A stretch of DNA of 64,000 nt from Theobroma cacao (lineage: Eukaryota > Streptophyta > Magnoliopsida > Malvales > Malvaceae): contig NC_030858.1 of NCBI RefSeq assembly GCF_000208745.1, forward strand, positions 18,248,432 to 18,312,431, written 5' to 3'. The position numbers and the translations under genes were made by a program. Of this stretch, positions 34,920 to 46,572 are shown one piece after another. Within the stretch, counting starts at the first letter, position 1. Each line of letters begins with the position of its first letter. The notes under the pieces are model-generated. The model worked only from the letters and a program-made list of their open reading frames with translations, made no database searches and was not told the origin of the DNA.

Positions 34920-36200
34920 TCATATGGGGTTATTGTTGTAGGACATTGCTTTTCCAAATCCTTTTAAGCAAAACTTCACTCAAGACAATGAGGAAGAACA
35001 TTACAATAATTATTTCTTAAGGAAGAGAGTGCATCATGGAAGGGTGATGACCTAAATTTTCTTGAGTCCATTTGGTTTCCTTATCTTGAGCACCTTAAAG
35101 ACTTAGGATGGTATAGATATATTTGGATGAATAGACCCATGCATGAGCATCTAGTTAGATGTCTTTTATTGCAATGGGAGTATGAATTACAAAGGAACTA
35201 ATGATGGTGAGATAATGATGCATGATGATTCCTTTGTCACATTTGTCACGGGAAAAGAATTTAAGGTCACCTCGTACTGACTTAAAGAGGTCATAAGCCT
35301 TCAATGTGCACCAAATGCCCTCACTTACATTAGCGATGACCTTACTGAACAAAAGTTAGAAAATGAGATGTTTGTCAATCTATTGACTAATACAAATATC
35401 CTAAACTCTTGAAGTAGACTAACCTTGATGGATAGAATTTTTCACCTCATAATGTGTCATACATTACGTCCAATAAGTAGTAAATATTCTACTATCTTTA
35501 CTAAGGATTTGTGGTTCATGCATCATATTAAGAGAAAAACACCTATTAACCTAGCTAACTTCATCTTTATTGACATGATGAAAATAATTTTCGAGTCTAA
35601 GCTAACTTTACTATATGGCCAAGCCATTTGTTAACTTTTTGGCCATCTTGGTATAGAAACTTCATGTGATGTTGACATTAGACAAAACAAAGCTAAATAC
35701 TTTGACTGAAGAACCTTAACAAGAATAGGTTTCATAGAAAATCCTGCCATTGGTACTTAGGTTAAAAAACATGACCATCACTATGAGCTATGAGACGATG
35801 AGGACCCGCATGCCTTCCCTATGATACACCTTTAACTCCACCTCCTTTTTCGAGTTATGTGCTACTAGAAATCGTTCATCCATTTAGTATTCTATTATTA
35901 ACATTTTCTCTCTCGAGCAATGTGTTTAACTCTAAGGATGTGTTTAACTACTTGATGGCACGCGTTGATTCCATGGAGACTAGAATCTTGGGATGCTTCC
36001 ATAGCATGGACTTTAGCCCTAAAGTCAACAATTCCCTTCTTGATCTTATGTAGATCATTATTAACACCCAATTTTGACGAGGTTAATCATGCCATGGATT
36101 TTCGTTTCAATGATGTTGATCAAACCATTGAACGCGTTCTTCAGCATCAATGGTCAATGGATGAGTGTATTGAGAGGCATCTCCCAAAAAGAGGCAACTA
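34920..36200 (+). pseudogene. Degenerate 'putative plant transposon protein' ORF (copy C2)
   Basis: The frames show, in order, HHGRV, WFPYLEHLKDLGWYRYIWMNR and MHEHLVR (about 35030-35165), FHLIMCHTLRP and LWFMHHIKRK (35425-35634), and near the end DFRFNDVDQTIERVLQHQW (about 36100-36160). Order and words match copy C1 at 10151-10735. Stops and shifts break it at several points. It is followed by about 430 bp of non-coding DNA, a polypurine tract and an LTR (36631-38098), so it is the internal ORF of a plus-strand LTR element. Confidence 0.55.
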
Positions 36201-36630
36201 GCTTTGCTATTAGATGACTCTATCTCTTGCATATTCACATTTTCAACATTATATTTCTGTTCATGTTTCTGTAGACTTCTCTATTATTTACTACTCTCTT
36301 TATCTTTGAATTACTTGGGTAATGCTTGATTATGCTTACATTTTCCTTATAATATTTATAGCATAATCCATGACTTGATCTTTTTTTATCTACTGACTTT
36401 ATGATTTTAGCTTCCTTATGATGCTTTAAGCTCTAAAATTGTTTATGCTCTCCCTTTAACCTTGTTTTGATATAAAAAAGAAAAGAAGGTTTATGAGTAT
36501 ATTTGCAAGCTCTTTTCAGCAACTTATAATTGAAATTTTTCTAACAAAGAGCTTTCAAGCTAACAACGGTAGAGAGACCTTTTTAAAATAAATTTTGCTA
36601 ATAATTTTGTCATATAAAAAAAGAGAAGAT

Positions 36631-38098
36631 TGTTAGCTTTAAAATTGGGTTATGTTTTTAATTGACAAAATTAAAATGATCAAAATTTGTAAACAAGTCA
36701 TGTGAAATGTTTTGAACCTAAAAACATCTTCCTAAGGTCTTGAAAAGTTTTGACAAACTTATAGCTCTTAATAGAAATAAAAAAAATATTCAAAGTGTCA
36801 AAATTTAGTTGTAAAGATCGAACCCATATTGATGAAAAATCAATCCCAAAGAAAAACAGAGGGCAAAATTTTCCTTATGGAATTTTGTAGGAATTTTGTA
36901 GGATTGACCCCCAAGATAAGAAAGGTTGATCGTTGTGAAATGTAAAGCATATGAAGCTATTAGAATCTTGTTGGATAGATCCCCTCAAGTTAAAAAGGTC
37001 AATCACAAAAAAGCACAAAAGGCAAGGGAAGCCATTGAAAATTGGTAGGATAAACCCTTCAAGCTAAAAAAGTCGATCTTAAAAGAAAACAAAAAAGAAA
37101 TAGCTATTGGAAATTGGAAGGATCGACCCTTTAAACTAAAAAGGTCGATCTCAAAGAATAGAAGAGAAATAGCTATTGAAAATTCATAGGATCGCCTCAA
37201 GATCAAAAGGTCAATCCCAAGATGACATAAAGGAGAAGTGAAGCTTTTAAAAGTTAAAAGATCAACCCCTTGGACAAAAGAGGTTGATCTTTAAGAAGAA
37301 ATAAAGAAATTGTCCCAAGCCACATGGAACTGGATTGACCAGTCATGTTTAAAAGCTTGATCCCTTAGTTATAATCGAAGGACAATTTCAAGTAATGATC
37401 GACCCCCACCCCCTAATCTTAAAGGGTTGATCTCTCAGTCACAGTAAACCAGCATTAAATGTTCCAACAACTATTTTCTGCCTTAAATGAACCTCAATGG
37501 CTCCAAATGACGCAAACACTATAAAATAGAGCTTTTCACTTATTTTGAAGACTAAAAAGACTCTGAAAAATATCTCCAAGCAAGAGAGCAACCTTAAAAT
37601 CTTTAAGCACACTCACTTATCTCTTTTTAAGCATTTAAGTTTTCCTCCTAGCATTTATTAAGCTGATTTTTCTACTACATCTTTTTCCAATCTTGTTTAA
37701 GCTTAAACCTTTATAGCTCATCAACCTTTAAGAGGCATTTTAGCTTTATTTATTTCATCCCTCATTTATTGTTAAGTGGTTATACCTTAACCAAGTGAAA
37801 AGGTAGAAAATTTTAATCTTATCCTTTAAAAAATTAAGGTAAGGGTTGTACTTGAACCTTAAAAAGGCCTATTTATAGTGGATTCAAAATACTTTAGTGA
37901 GTTAAAGGAAAAGATGTAGGCAAGGAGGCCAAACCTCTATAAAATTCTTATGTTCTTAGTTTTCATTTATCTCTTCAAGTTTTTAGTGTTTCAATCTTGT
38001 TTTAAAAAGAAAATCTATTTTCATCAAAATTGTAAAGAATTTTAAAAAGAAGTCAATTCACCCATCCTCTTAAACTTCTTCACTTTGAGTTTATTACA
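36631..38098 (+). mobile_element. 3' LTR of element C2
   Basis: It follows the polypurine tract AAAAAAAGAGAAGAT (36616-36630) and starts TGTTAGCTTTAAAAT. The end is placed at TTTATTACA (38098), after the family word TCAATTCACCC. A TATA box (TATAAAATAG near 37521) sits after the half-site array. The start resembles the Copia F-family LTR start, suggesting a related SIRE-like lineage. I could not find an intact 5' LTR upstream. Confidence 0.55.
36815..37440. repeat. Array of about nine GATCGACC / GGTCGATC inverted pairs
   Basis: Left sites near 36817, 36902, 36975, 37050, 37121, 37189, 37260, 37332 and 37400, with inverse sites 20-25 bp after each. The pitch is about 68-75 bp apart from the first step. 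Around 37021-37190 the spacers also share AGCCATTGAAAATTGGTAGG / AGCTATTGGAAATTGGAAGG / AGCTATTGAAAATTCATAGG, showing that whole units were duplicated in tandem. It lies in the upstream part of the C2 LTR, before its TATA box. Confidence 0.85.
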
Positions 38099-38605
38099 CT
38101 AATAAAATTAAATATATTGGATAAAATGGAGTGTCTACAATGACAGTAATTTCGTCAAAAAATTTCATTGAAAATATTTGAAAATAGCTTCCATAAAAAA
38201 TCCATCAAAAATTTCTAATGGAATCTTTTTGACTAAATAAATTCCATAAGAAATGGCAAGTTTTTTTGTATTGGGTATCCCATCATTTTGTTGTTATTCT
38301 CTTCTATCATCTTAATTGTTCCTAATATCTTCTCTTAGGTAGTTTGGAACATCTTCATTTTCTCTTGCATACATGAGGTAGTCTTATTAATTGTGGTTGG
38401 TAGTCTTTGTTGGTTATTGGCTAAATAATCAATATCTTTTTTACCATGAACTTGAGAATAAAAGGATTTCTACAAATGGATTTCTTTTCTTAAGTGACAT
38501 TACCTAGTGTAATCAATTCTCCCTAGTGGAGTCACCAAAATATGGACTTTTTCTATAAAGGTATGTAGATAAGGTAATGATGCACTATAGTAATAGGTGG
38601 GTAAG
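38099..38605. other. Intergenic stretch, no gene seen
   Basis: AT-rich DNA between the C2 LTR and the truncated gypsy LTR. No coding or repeat signal recognised. Confidence 0.45.
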
Positions 38606-39950
38606 TGTTGTTCAATTTTCTACCCATGCAAGTATACGTATCTCAATGATAATATAATGATGAATAAAGTGTTGATCCCAATGAAAATTAAATTAATTCT
38701 TACTATTAATTACTAAAATTAAACACCCTAATTTTATCCAAATAATAAAAATTGAATTAAAAAGCATAATTAAAACAAAATTAAAAACTAAAACTAATCT
38801 AAATTTACTCAGCAAAATTGTTTTTATAAGACTTGATTGACTTCTAGACCTATTACTATGATGTCCCTTAATGCTTCATCTGATTATTGTCTCTTTCTCT
38901 CTCTCTCTTAACTCAGTTTAATAGATTAAGTTACTAACCTAGAGTTTTAAATTATTTATAAGTTTTTATCGAGTTTCTTATAAAAATATCTCTCCCTATT
39001 AACTTACTATATGTCTATACGAATTAAATTGAAGAAAAATTAATTAAATTCGTACTCTAATCTTGGCTACGTATGGCTTATAGGTGTATGTCTACCCTAT
39101 ATACAAATCAAATCACTTAATCAACTAAGTGTATTCAATCATATATTATTTTATTCTAGGCCTACCTAAATCTTCTTCGTCAAAGTTTAATTTAGATTTC
39201 CAAAATAATTTATTGGTGATTAGGCAATTAGAAGTAATAAGAACAGAATAGAATAAATAACTTAAAACCATCAAACATAAACAAAAGAGAAATAAATAAA
39301 TCAGACTACGTATTGAGTTCAATTATAATCTTAGATAAATATTTTGTTCTCCATCAAGTCACAAATCATCATCATATTAAGTTTAAACATTAAAACCAAA
39401 CTAAGAAAATAAAAGAATAACAAAAAGATAAAAGAACCCAAGAGTCATAATCTTGATCTTCCATTCTTCTTGAATCCTTCAAATTCTTCTTAGTTTTGAT
39501 GCTACTTTTTTCAATGGCCTTGTGGCTTATTCTTAATTCAAAATCTAGTGTTTCGTATCTCTATTCGAAAGATTGTTTTTATAAGACTTTGAAGTTGGGT
39601 CAAGTTGGGTGAAGAAAGAAGTCAATTCTAATAAGGATTTTCTCATCAAACTATGTGAGCCATGGCCTACCTCCACCAAGGTTGCGGCTTCAACCATTTA
39701 ATTGGTAGAAATTGTAATTGCTCTAGGATTGCTGCAATGTTTAAACTTTGACAAGATTTTTTACCACTTTTCAAGTAGAATTGGACGAAATGATAAACAT
39801 GAAAGTCGTAGCTTTTTCTCTTAGCTTTTTAATAGTCTAAGAATTATCTCATTTTGAGTTTTTTAGATATATTTATGATCAAATACCAAGACATATGCAG
39901 TGAAAGTCTGCACCTATAAGAATTCGAAACAAGAGCTTTTAACTTCAAGA
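38606..39950 (-). mobile_element. Truncated gypsy-family LTR (copy D2)
   Basis: It starts TGTTGTTCAATTTTC in plus-strand reading, the inverse of the LTR end AACAACA, and follows the order of the solo LTR at 8254-9764 in inverse: CTAATTTTATCCAAA, CTCTCTCTCT, CTACGTATTGAGTTCAA, CTCCATCAAGTCACA, and a stretch near 39840-39910 on seed-like words CAAATACCAAGACATATGCAGTG. Homology fades near 39950 and the LTR start TGATAACTC is not found, so the other end is lost. It does not belong to a recognisable full element. Confidence 0.65.
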
Positions 39951-40099
39951 AAAATTAAAGAAAATGTGGTATTTTAGGTTAAAATCTAAGCATAATGCTC
40001 AAATAAGTTCTTAAATTATTTTAAAAAATTTAAATAAGTTATTATTCTTTTATTGCATTTAAGCATGCTTTTATATTTTTAATTTGAGTCAAATAAGCC

Positions 40100-40365
40100 T
40101 TTATGACTAGTAATTGACTAATTGCCATTAATTCAAATGCTATTTATCATTTCATATCCATATGACACTAAAATGACGTTAATGAGAAATATAAAAAATA
40201 TCACATAATCATATTATCATGCTAATTTAGCATTTATGACTAGTAATTGACTAATTGCCATTAATTCAAATGCTATTTATCATTTCATATCCATATGACA
40301 CTAAAATGGCGTTAATGAGAAATATAAAAAATATCACATAATCATATTATCATGCTAACTTAACA
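40100..40365. repeat. 133-bp tandem duplication upstream of HEN2
   Basis: Two adjacent copies (40100-40232 and 40233-40365) from TTTATGACTAGTAATTG to the TTATCATGCTAA region. I see only a few differences (for example AATGACG versus AATGGCG, AATTTAG versus AACTTAA), so the duplication is recent or maintained. It ends about 940 bp before the HEN2 start codon. Confidence 0.9.
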
Positions 40366-40639
40366 TGTTGCATCATCATCAATTATGATATTTTACATGT
40401 CATGTAAACTCTACGAGGTGTAAAATAACAAATAATATTTGATTAAATTAATCATTAATTATAAGTGCTTATTTAATTTAAAATAAAAATATAAAGTTTT
40501 AATTGAACATAATAAAAATATAAAAATTTATTTAAAATTTTTTGAATAATTAAAATTTTTTTTTGGATATTATATCTAAACTTCAATGGAGTTTGGATAA
40601 AAAATTACAATGACAAGTTAATGGACAAACTTAATGAGA
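40366..40639. other. AT-rich intergenic DNA before the HEN2 promoter
   Basis: Very AT-rich with runs of A and T; no gene or repeat seen. Confidence 0.4.
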
Positions 40640-41305
40640 AGTATTCAATCATTACAACGCCATTTGTTTTCTTTTTCTAGAGCTATGTAAGCCCTAAAAG
40701 CGTTGAAACTTGGGCTGGACCTTGGTCCATAAAAAATGGAGTAGTACAGTCCTGAATGTTAACAAGAACAAGGGCTCATCCTCTAATTCTACGAAGCGAG
40801 AAATCAAAATCCCTTTTTCGCTGCCTGCCTCTGCGCTGCCTCTACTCTGTTAAGCTTAAGCTGCTGCTACCATTTTCGGTTTCAAGAGGTTCGCTCGCAC
40901 GTGACAAACACAACTTCCTCCTCTTTCAAACAACCCTAATTTTTCTATTTTGCATTACTTTTCTCTTCTTGTTTTTTATTTTCCGAGAGCTGTAGCTTAA
41001 TTTACTTATTCATTTCGGGGGCAAAATGTGAGCTATTGGATTGTTTCATTTTCTGTTTATTTTAGCTGTTTTTCATTACAGCTAAAAAGTATGTGCTTTG
41101 CTTTAGCTACCATTATTATTACTCCTTTTTCCCTGTGTTTTTGAGGTGCATTTGCATCTAATGTGTGATAATCTGTTTGCTTTTTTTTTTTTTTGATAAA
41201 AATCTCGATTGGTTTAGCAGAGGGGAAGCGGCATAAAATTTTTGGAAGGTGCTGCGGAATTTTAGTGAAGTTGGTATCTAATAGTAGTCAGACTAAACCC
41301 TTACA
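40640..41305 (+). promoter_or_regulatory. HEN2: Promoter and 5' leader of HEN2
   Basis: The GC content rises relative to the flank. A TGGGCT word (40711-40716, site II type) lies close to AGCCCTAA (40690-40697), and AACCCTAA (40932-40939, telo-box core) lies further on. Site II plus telo-box pairs are known from promoters of plant growth and ribosome-biogenesis genes. The leader may contain an intron ending at GTTTAGCAG (about 41220), but the start of transcription and a donor cannot be fixed from sequence. Open frames at 40756-40995 are not conserved coding as far as I can judge. Confidence 0.4.
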
Positions 41306-44300
41306 ATGGAAGAAGAACCGGCTGCACTAGGGAAACGGAAATCACCTGAAAAACCACATGTTACAGAGACCCCTAGCCAAGAATCAGCCTCCAAACGGAG
41401 AAGTCTAGCACGAACATGCGTGCATGAGGTTGCAGTTCCTAGTGGGTACACTTCAATTAAAGATGAATCGATTCATGGGACGCTCTCAAATCCGGTGTAC
41501 AATGGGGACATGGCCAAAACTTATAAGTTTGAGCTTGACCCGTTTCAGCGAGTATCCGTGGCCTGCTTGGAAAGAAATGAGTCGGTTTTGGTCTCAGCAC
41601 ATACGTCTGCAGGTAAAACTGCAGTTGCTGAGTACGCCATTGCAATGGCCTTTAGGGATAAGCAAAGGGTCATATATACTTCACCATTGAAAGCTTTGAG
41701 TAACCAGAAGTATAGGGAGCTGCATCATGAGTTCCAAGATGTGGGGCTGATGACTGGTGATGTTACCTTGTCTCCTAATGCTAGTTGTCTGGTCATGACA
41801 ACAGAGATTCTTAGAGGGATGCTTTATAGGGGATCAGAGGTTTTGAAGGAGGTTGCGTGGGTTATCTTTGATGAAATTCATTATATGAAGGATAGGGAAA
41901 GAGGGGTTGTTTGGGAAGAGAGTATAATATTTTTGCCACCAGCTATAAAAATGGTTTTCCTTTCGGCGACAATGTCCAATGCCACTGAGTTTGCGGAGTG
42001 GATTTGTCATCTACACAAACAGCCTTGTCATGTGGTGTACACAGATTTCAGGCCAACTCCTTTGCAGCATTATGTTTTCCCCATGGGTGGGAGTGGATTA
42101 TATCTTGTGGTTGATGAGAATGAGCAATTAAGGGAGGACAATTTCATGAAGCTCCAGGATTCATTCATAAAACAGAGACCGGGTGATTTGAACAAGAGTG
42201 CAAATGGAAAAAGTAGTGGGAGAAGTGCCAAAGGTGGGAGTGCTTCAGGGGGCTCTGACATATACAAAATTGTGAAGGTGCCGCTTCTACATTTAAATAC
42301 TGCTTTTGATCTATGCTATTAGCTGGTTTTTATTGTTGTTCAAAGTATGCCGATCTCTTTTGTTTCTCCTCTGCTTTATTAGGCTTCCCAAGTTTTTCTG
42401 ATCCTTTGATACACTTTATTAGTAGGTTTGAACATCTGAAAACTTCTATCTTTGAAATCTAAGAGGTCAATAGTTTCTATTAGGAACACAATCAATTCAG
42501 GAATTGTGAAATGTAGTTGAAAAACAGGGAAAGGGGACCTTTTCATGGGCATAACTGGCGGTTCTGCTGCATGTTTATGAATTTTCTCGTCTGGCATGTA
42601 ACTTTCAATCTTCTTGGGGACTTAAATTTGACAAGTGAACTATTTCTTTTCCTTCCTAAGCAAAATAGAATTCCAAGGACTAGAATGTTGCTTTCTTATG
42701 TTAAAATATTAGTTTCCATAAGATCTGTCCATTTAGAACATTCAAAATCTTTTTATGGGAGGATTACTTTGGTTAGTTCTGTCATAAGCAAGCTTATGGC
42801 TTAGTAAAATAATTTTATTCCAAGATTTCTATTGGCAGTTGCACTGCATTATAAGCAGCTTTATCTTGTTCCTTTATGTATCTTCATACAAATAAAGTTT
42901 TTGAACAGGAATTGAATCAGGATAGAGCAAGCATCCATTTGTAATGTTTGTCTTTTTCTCATTAATTTGCTTTTGGATGAAGACCTTGTCTTTCTTGATT
43001 CTACCCTCCTTTATGCTCACATTGCGGGTGTAAAAATGTAAACTATTCAATGGTTACAGGAACTCATTTATGAAAAGAAAAATGAAAATGGGACAATGTA
43101 AGTTTTAGCTGAGGGAAAATGGTTTTAACAATCTCTAGGTTTTTATCTCACAAAGTGGACAGCGAATGGGAGTAAAAATGAAAAGGGGGTATTTGGTTTT
43201 CAAGAATTGTGTATAAGTTGGAAATTTTGAAATAAAGATATCACTTTTTCACCTATGTTATTAATCATTTATAATATTTATGGTGGGGGCGGGTTGGTAG
43301 GCCATCTTCCAATAGGAAAATGCCATGTCATATCTGAAAAGTAAGAATGATCACATTATTGGGATAATAATGACTCAGCAGGCCAAATCTTTTTATGTCA
43401 TCCATAAATCTAGGGTTTAAGGATCCTGCCACTAATATGAAATTAATCTTATTTGTAGCCAACATCCGACCTTTTGACATTTAACTTGCACACCATAGAT
43501 TCCGTGGTTTTGCCTGAGTAACTCCTTCATTTATTCATAGTAAAAAGCAATCACATTTAGTAATGGGAGTCATAGACGTGTCATGTCTGTGTGAGCAATG
43601 GTAATATGAAATAATTAGACAAGGTTAATGTACTTTTTGTCTTCTATCCCAGCTTTGTTTCTGCTATTGTAATCATATCTGTTTCAGTCGTTCACTTTCT
43701 GAATTTCAGATGATTATGGAACGGAAATTTCATCCAGTCATTGTTTTTAGCTTCAGTAGAAGAGAGTGTGAATATCATGCGATGTCTATGTCCAAGCTTG
43801 ACTTCAATACACAGGAGGAGAAGGATGATGTAGAACAGGTTTTTCGCAATGCAGTACTCTGCTTGAATGAAGAAGATAGATGTTTGCCTGCTATTGAATT
43901 AATGTTACCCTTGCTTGTGAGAGGCATTGCTGTACATCATTCTGGTTTGCTTCCTGTTATCAAGGAATTGGTGGAGCTTCTTTTCCAGGAAGGCCTTATA
44001 AAGGCACTTTTTGCCACAGAAACAGTAAGATCATCTCCAGGCACCCAACCAACTCTCTTTCATGATATGTGCTTTATGTTATTGTTCAGTATGTTTATAC
44101 CTCGTGTATTAATGATGACAATCTTCCACTATAAAATTTGATTGTTACAGTTTGCGATGGGTTTAAACATGCCTGCAAAAACTGTTGTATTCACTTCTGT
44201 TAAGAAGTGGGATGGTGATAGCCATCGTTATATCGGATCTGGTGAGTATATCCAGGTGAGTGAATATTTTGTTCCTTTTCCTTTTAATTAATTTTAACTA

Positions 44301-46537
44301 TCTTTAAAGTTGATGATCATTTACTATTGTCTAAACCCTGTAGATGAGCGGAAGGGCTGGGCGTCGTGGCAAAGATGAACGTGGTATTTGTATCATTATG
44401 ATTGATGAGCAGGTGATTGATCAATTCTTTTTATCTGCATTTGAAGTCTGCAACTATTCAATACTGTTTTACCAATCTTGAAAAGTCTTTGAAAGTATGA
44501 CCTTTTAATTTTGACCCTCCAGGATTTCATGTTGTTTACTGCCTTTTTCACTGCAAATTGGTATTTGTAAAAGTACTTTCTTATTGGAGTAAAATCTGGG
44601 CTAGCAGTATGTTGTATTCTCTTGCTGTATGTTTTTAAAGCAGCAAAAAAGTTTCCATCATCTCGTTTTACAGATGGAGATGAATACACTCAAGGACATG
44701 GTATTGGGTAAGCCGGCACCTTTAGTCAGTACTTTCAGACTGAGTTACTATTCAATTTTGAATTTAATGAGCCGTGCGGAAGGCCAGATCACTGCTGAGC
44801 ATGTGATAAGGAACTCATTCCACCAGTTTCAATATGAGAAGGTCTTTGCTGAATCCCTATTCTCTTTTATATAAGCATATTGTGCGTGCAATAACTTCTG
44901 GACTTTTGTGTGTTTCAGGCCTTACCTGATATAGGAAAGAAGGTTTCAAAGCTGGAACAGGAAGCTGCCTTGCTTGATGCTTCAGGAGAGGTAATCACAT
45001 TCCTTCTTTAGATTTGTTTTTAAAAATTTGTGTCAATACAAACATTTATATATATGTGCAGGCTGAAGTAGCTGAATATCATAAACTAAAACTTGAAATA
45101 GCCCAGTTAGAGAAGAAGTTGATGTCAGAAATTACTAGGCCTGAAAGAATTCTTTATTATCTTGATCCTGGACGGCTGGTAAGTGCTCATTGTAGTTGAT
45201 GTTGATTATGTTGAAATCACTATTTGCTCATTAGTTATTGTACAGCTGTCTCTCTCTCTCTCTCTCTCTCTCTATACATATATATATATATTCTTATTTC
45301 TTATTAATTACTAGTGAGAATGCCAAAAGTTTGTAAAAATATACTTTTGTGCCATAACTATCCATGAAGTAATTCTCCCTTCATAGAACTTATCAATCAA
45401 AATTTTGAAATTCAAACTGCCTAGTTAGTCACTTTTGGTGTTTCATTTGAAGTGCAGTTCCTGTGTATTCAAGGTCATCATGCAACTCCTTCATACATGT
45501 GTTGCTTAATTTTAAGTTAAAAATCCATAGCTGCCATTTGGTTGTTCATCCCATTGAGGACCAGCAGTATGTCATTACTTACTAGAGGCATAAAATTACA
45601 GTTCTTTGAACTATGCAAAAAACAGTATTTAGGGAAGGAAGTGAATTAATAGGGTCAGAGCCTTCGCCCGCCTTTCCCTTAATTCCATTTTAAGGATTCA
45701 TTTCAAACATTTCATTTATCTGAAACAGTAAATGTACAAAGTTGTTATTTGCTTTCTAACCTGGCTAAATGTGGTTTGTATCACGTCAAAATGAATTCTA
45801 TTTGAATGCCGTCCTGGAATTGGGTTGCTTTTGCATGGAATGTTTCCTTTTGATAGTTTGATAACAAGGAATATTTTCATAGTATACATACATACATGCA
45901 TACATACAGACTTACATACATACATACATACATATACATATATATATATATACATACATACATATATATATACATATGCATATATATATACATATGCATA
46001 TATACATATGCATATGTATATACATATGCATATGTATAAGGAAAATATTTGATGCACTAACAGTGTACAGCTTCTATACACTATCAGGCCACCAAATCCT
46101 GACACCTCACTAATGAGGTATTTTTTTGAAGGAACTAAAAGGTTGATGTTAAAACCTGATACCATTTTGGGAGCTTATCAACCTTTTATTTCCTTCAAAA
46201 TAATACTTCATTAATGTGGTGTCAAGATTTGGTGGCCTGACTGTGTATAGAAGCTATACACTGTTAGTGCATCAAATATTAATCCATATATATATATATA
46301 TATATATATATTGTTTATAACCTAGAAGTACTCATGTTTTTTTGTTAAATGTATGGCAGTGTGCTTTTGTTTCATTATTTAGATAAATGACCATGTGCTT
46401 TCTGGATGTTTATTTTAACTAAATGTATTAATTCATTTATACTTCTACAGAAGAAATATTTTAGGTTTTTCCAAAACTTATTTTAGGTTTTTCCAAATGG
46501 TCAGTGGTCTGTTTCTTAGAGAAAAAAAGGTTTTCTT

Positions 46538-46572
<35 letters not shown>

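Noticed and set aside
40756..40995. Open frame upstream of HEN2 as a separate small gene
   Set aside because: Lies in the probable leader, CT- and T-rich, without a recognisable domain.
45716..46165. 149-codon minus-strand frame rich in Tyr, Ile and Cys
   Set aside because: It is the translation of a TACATA microsatellite inside HEN2 intron 7.
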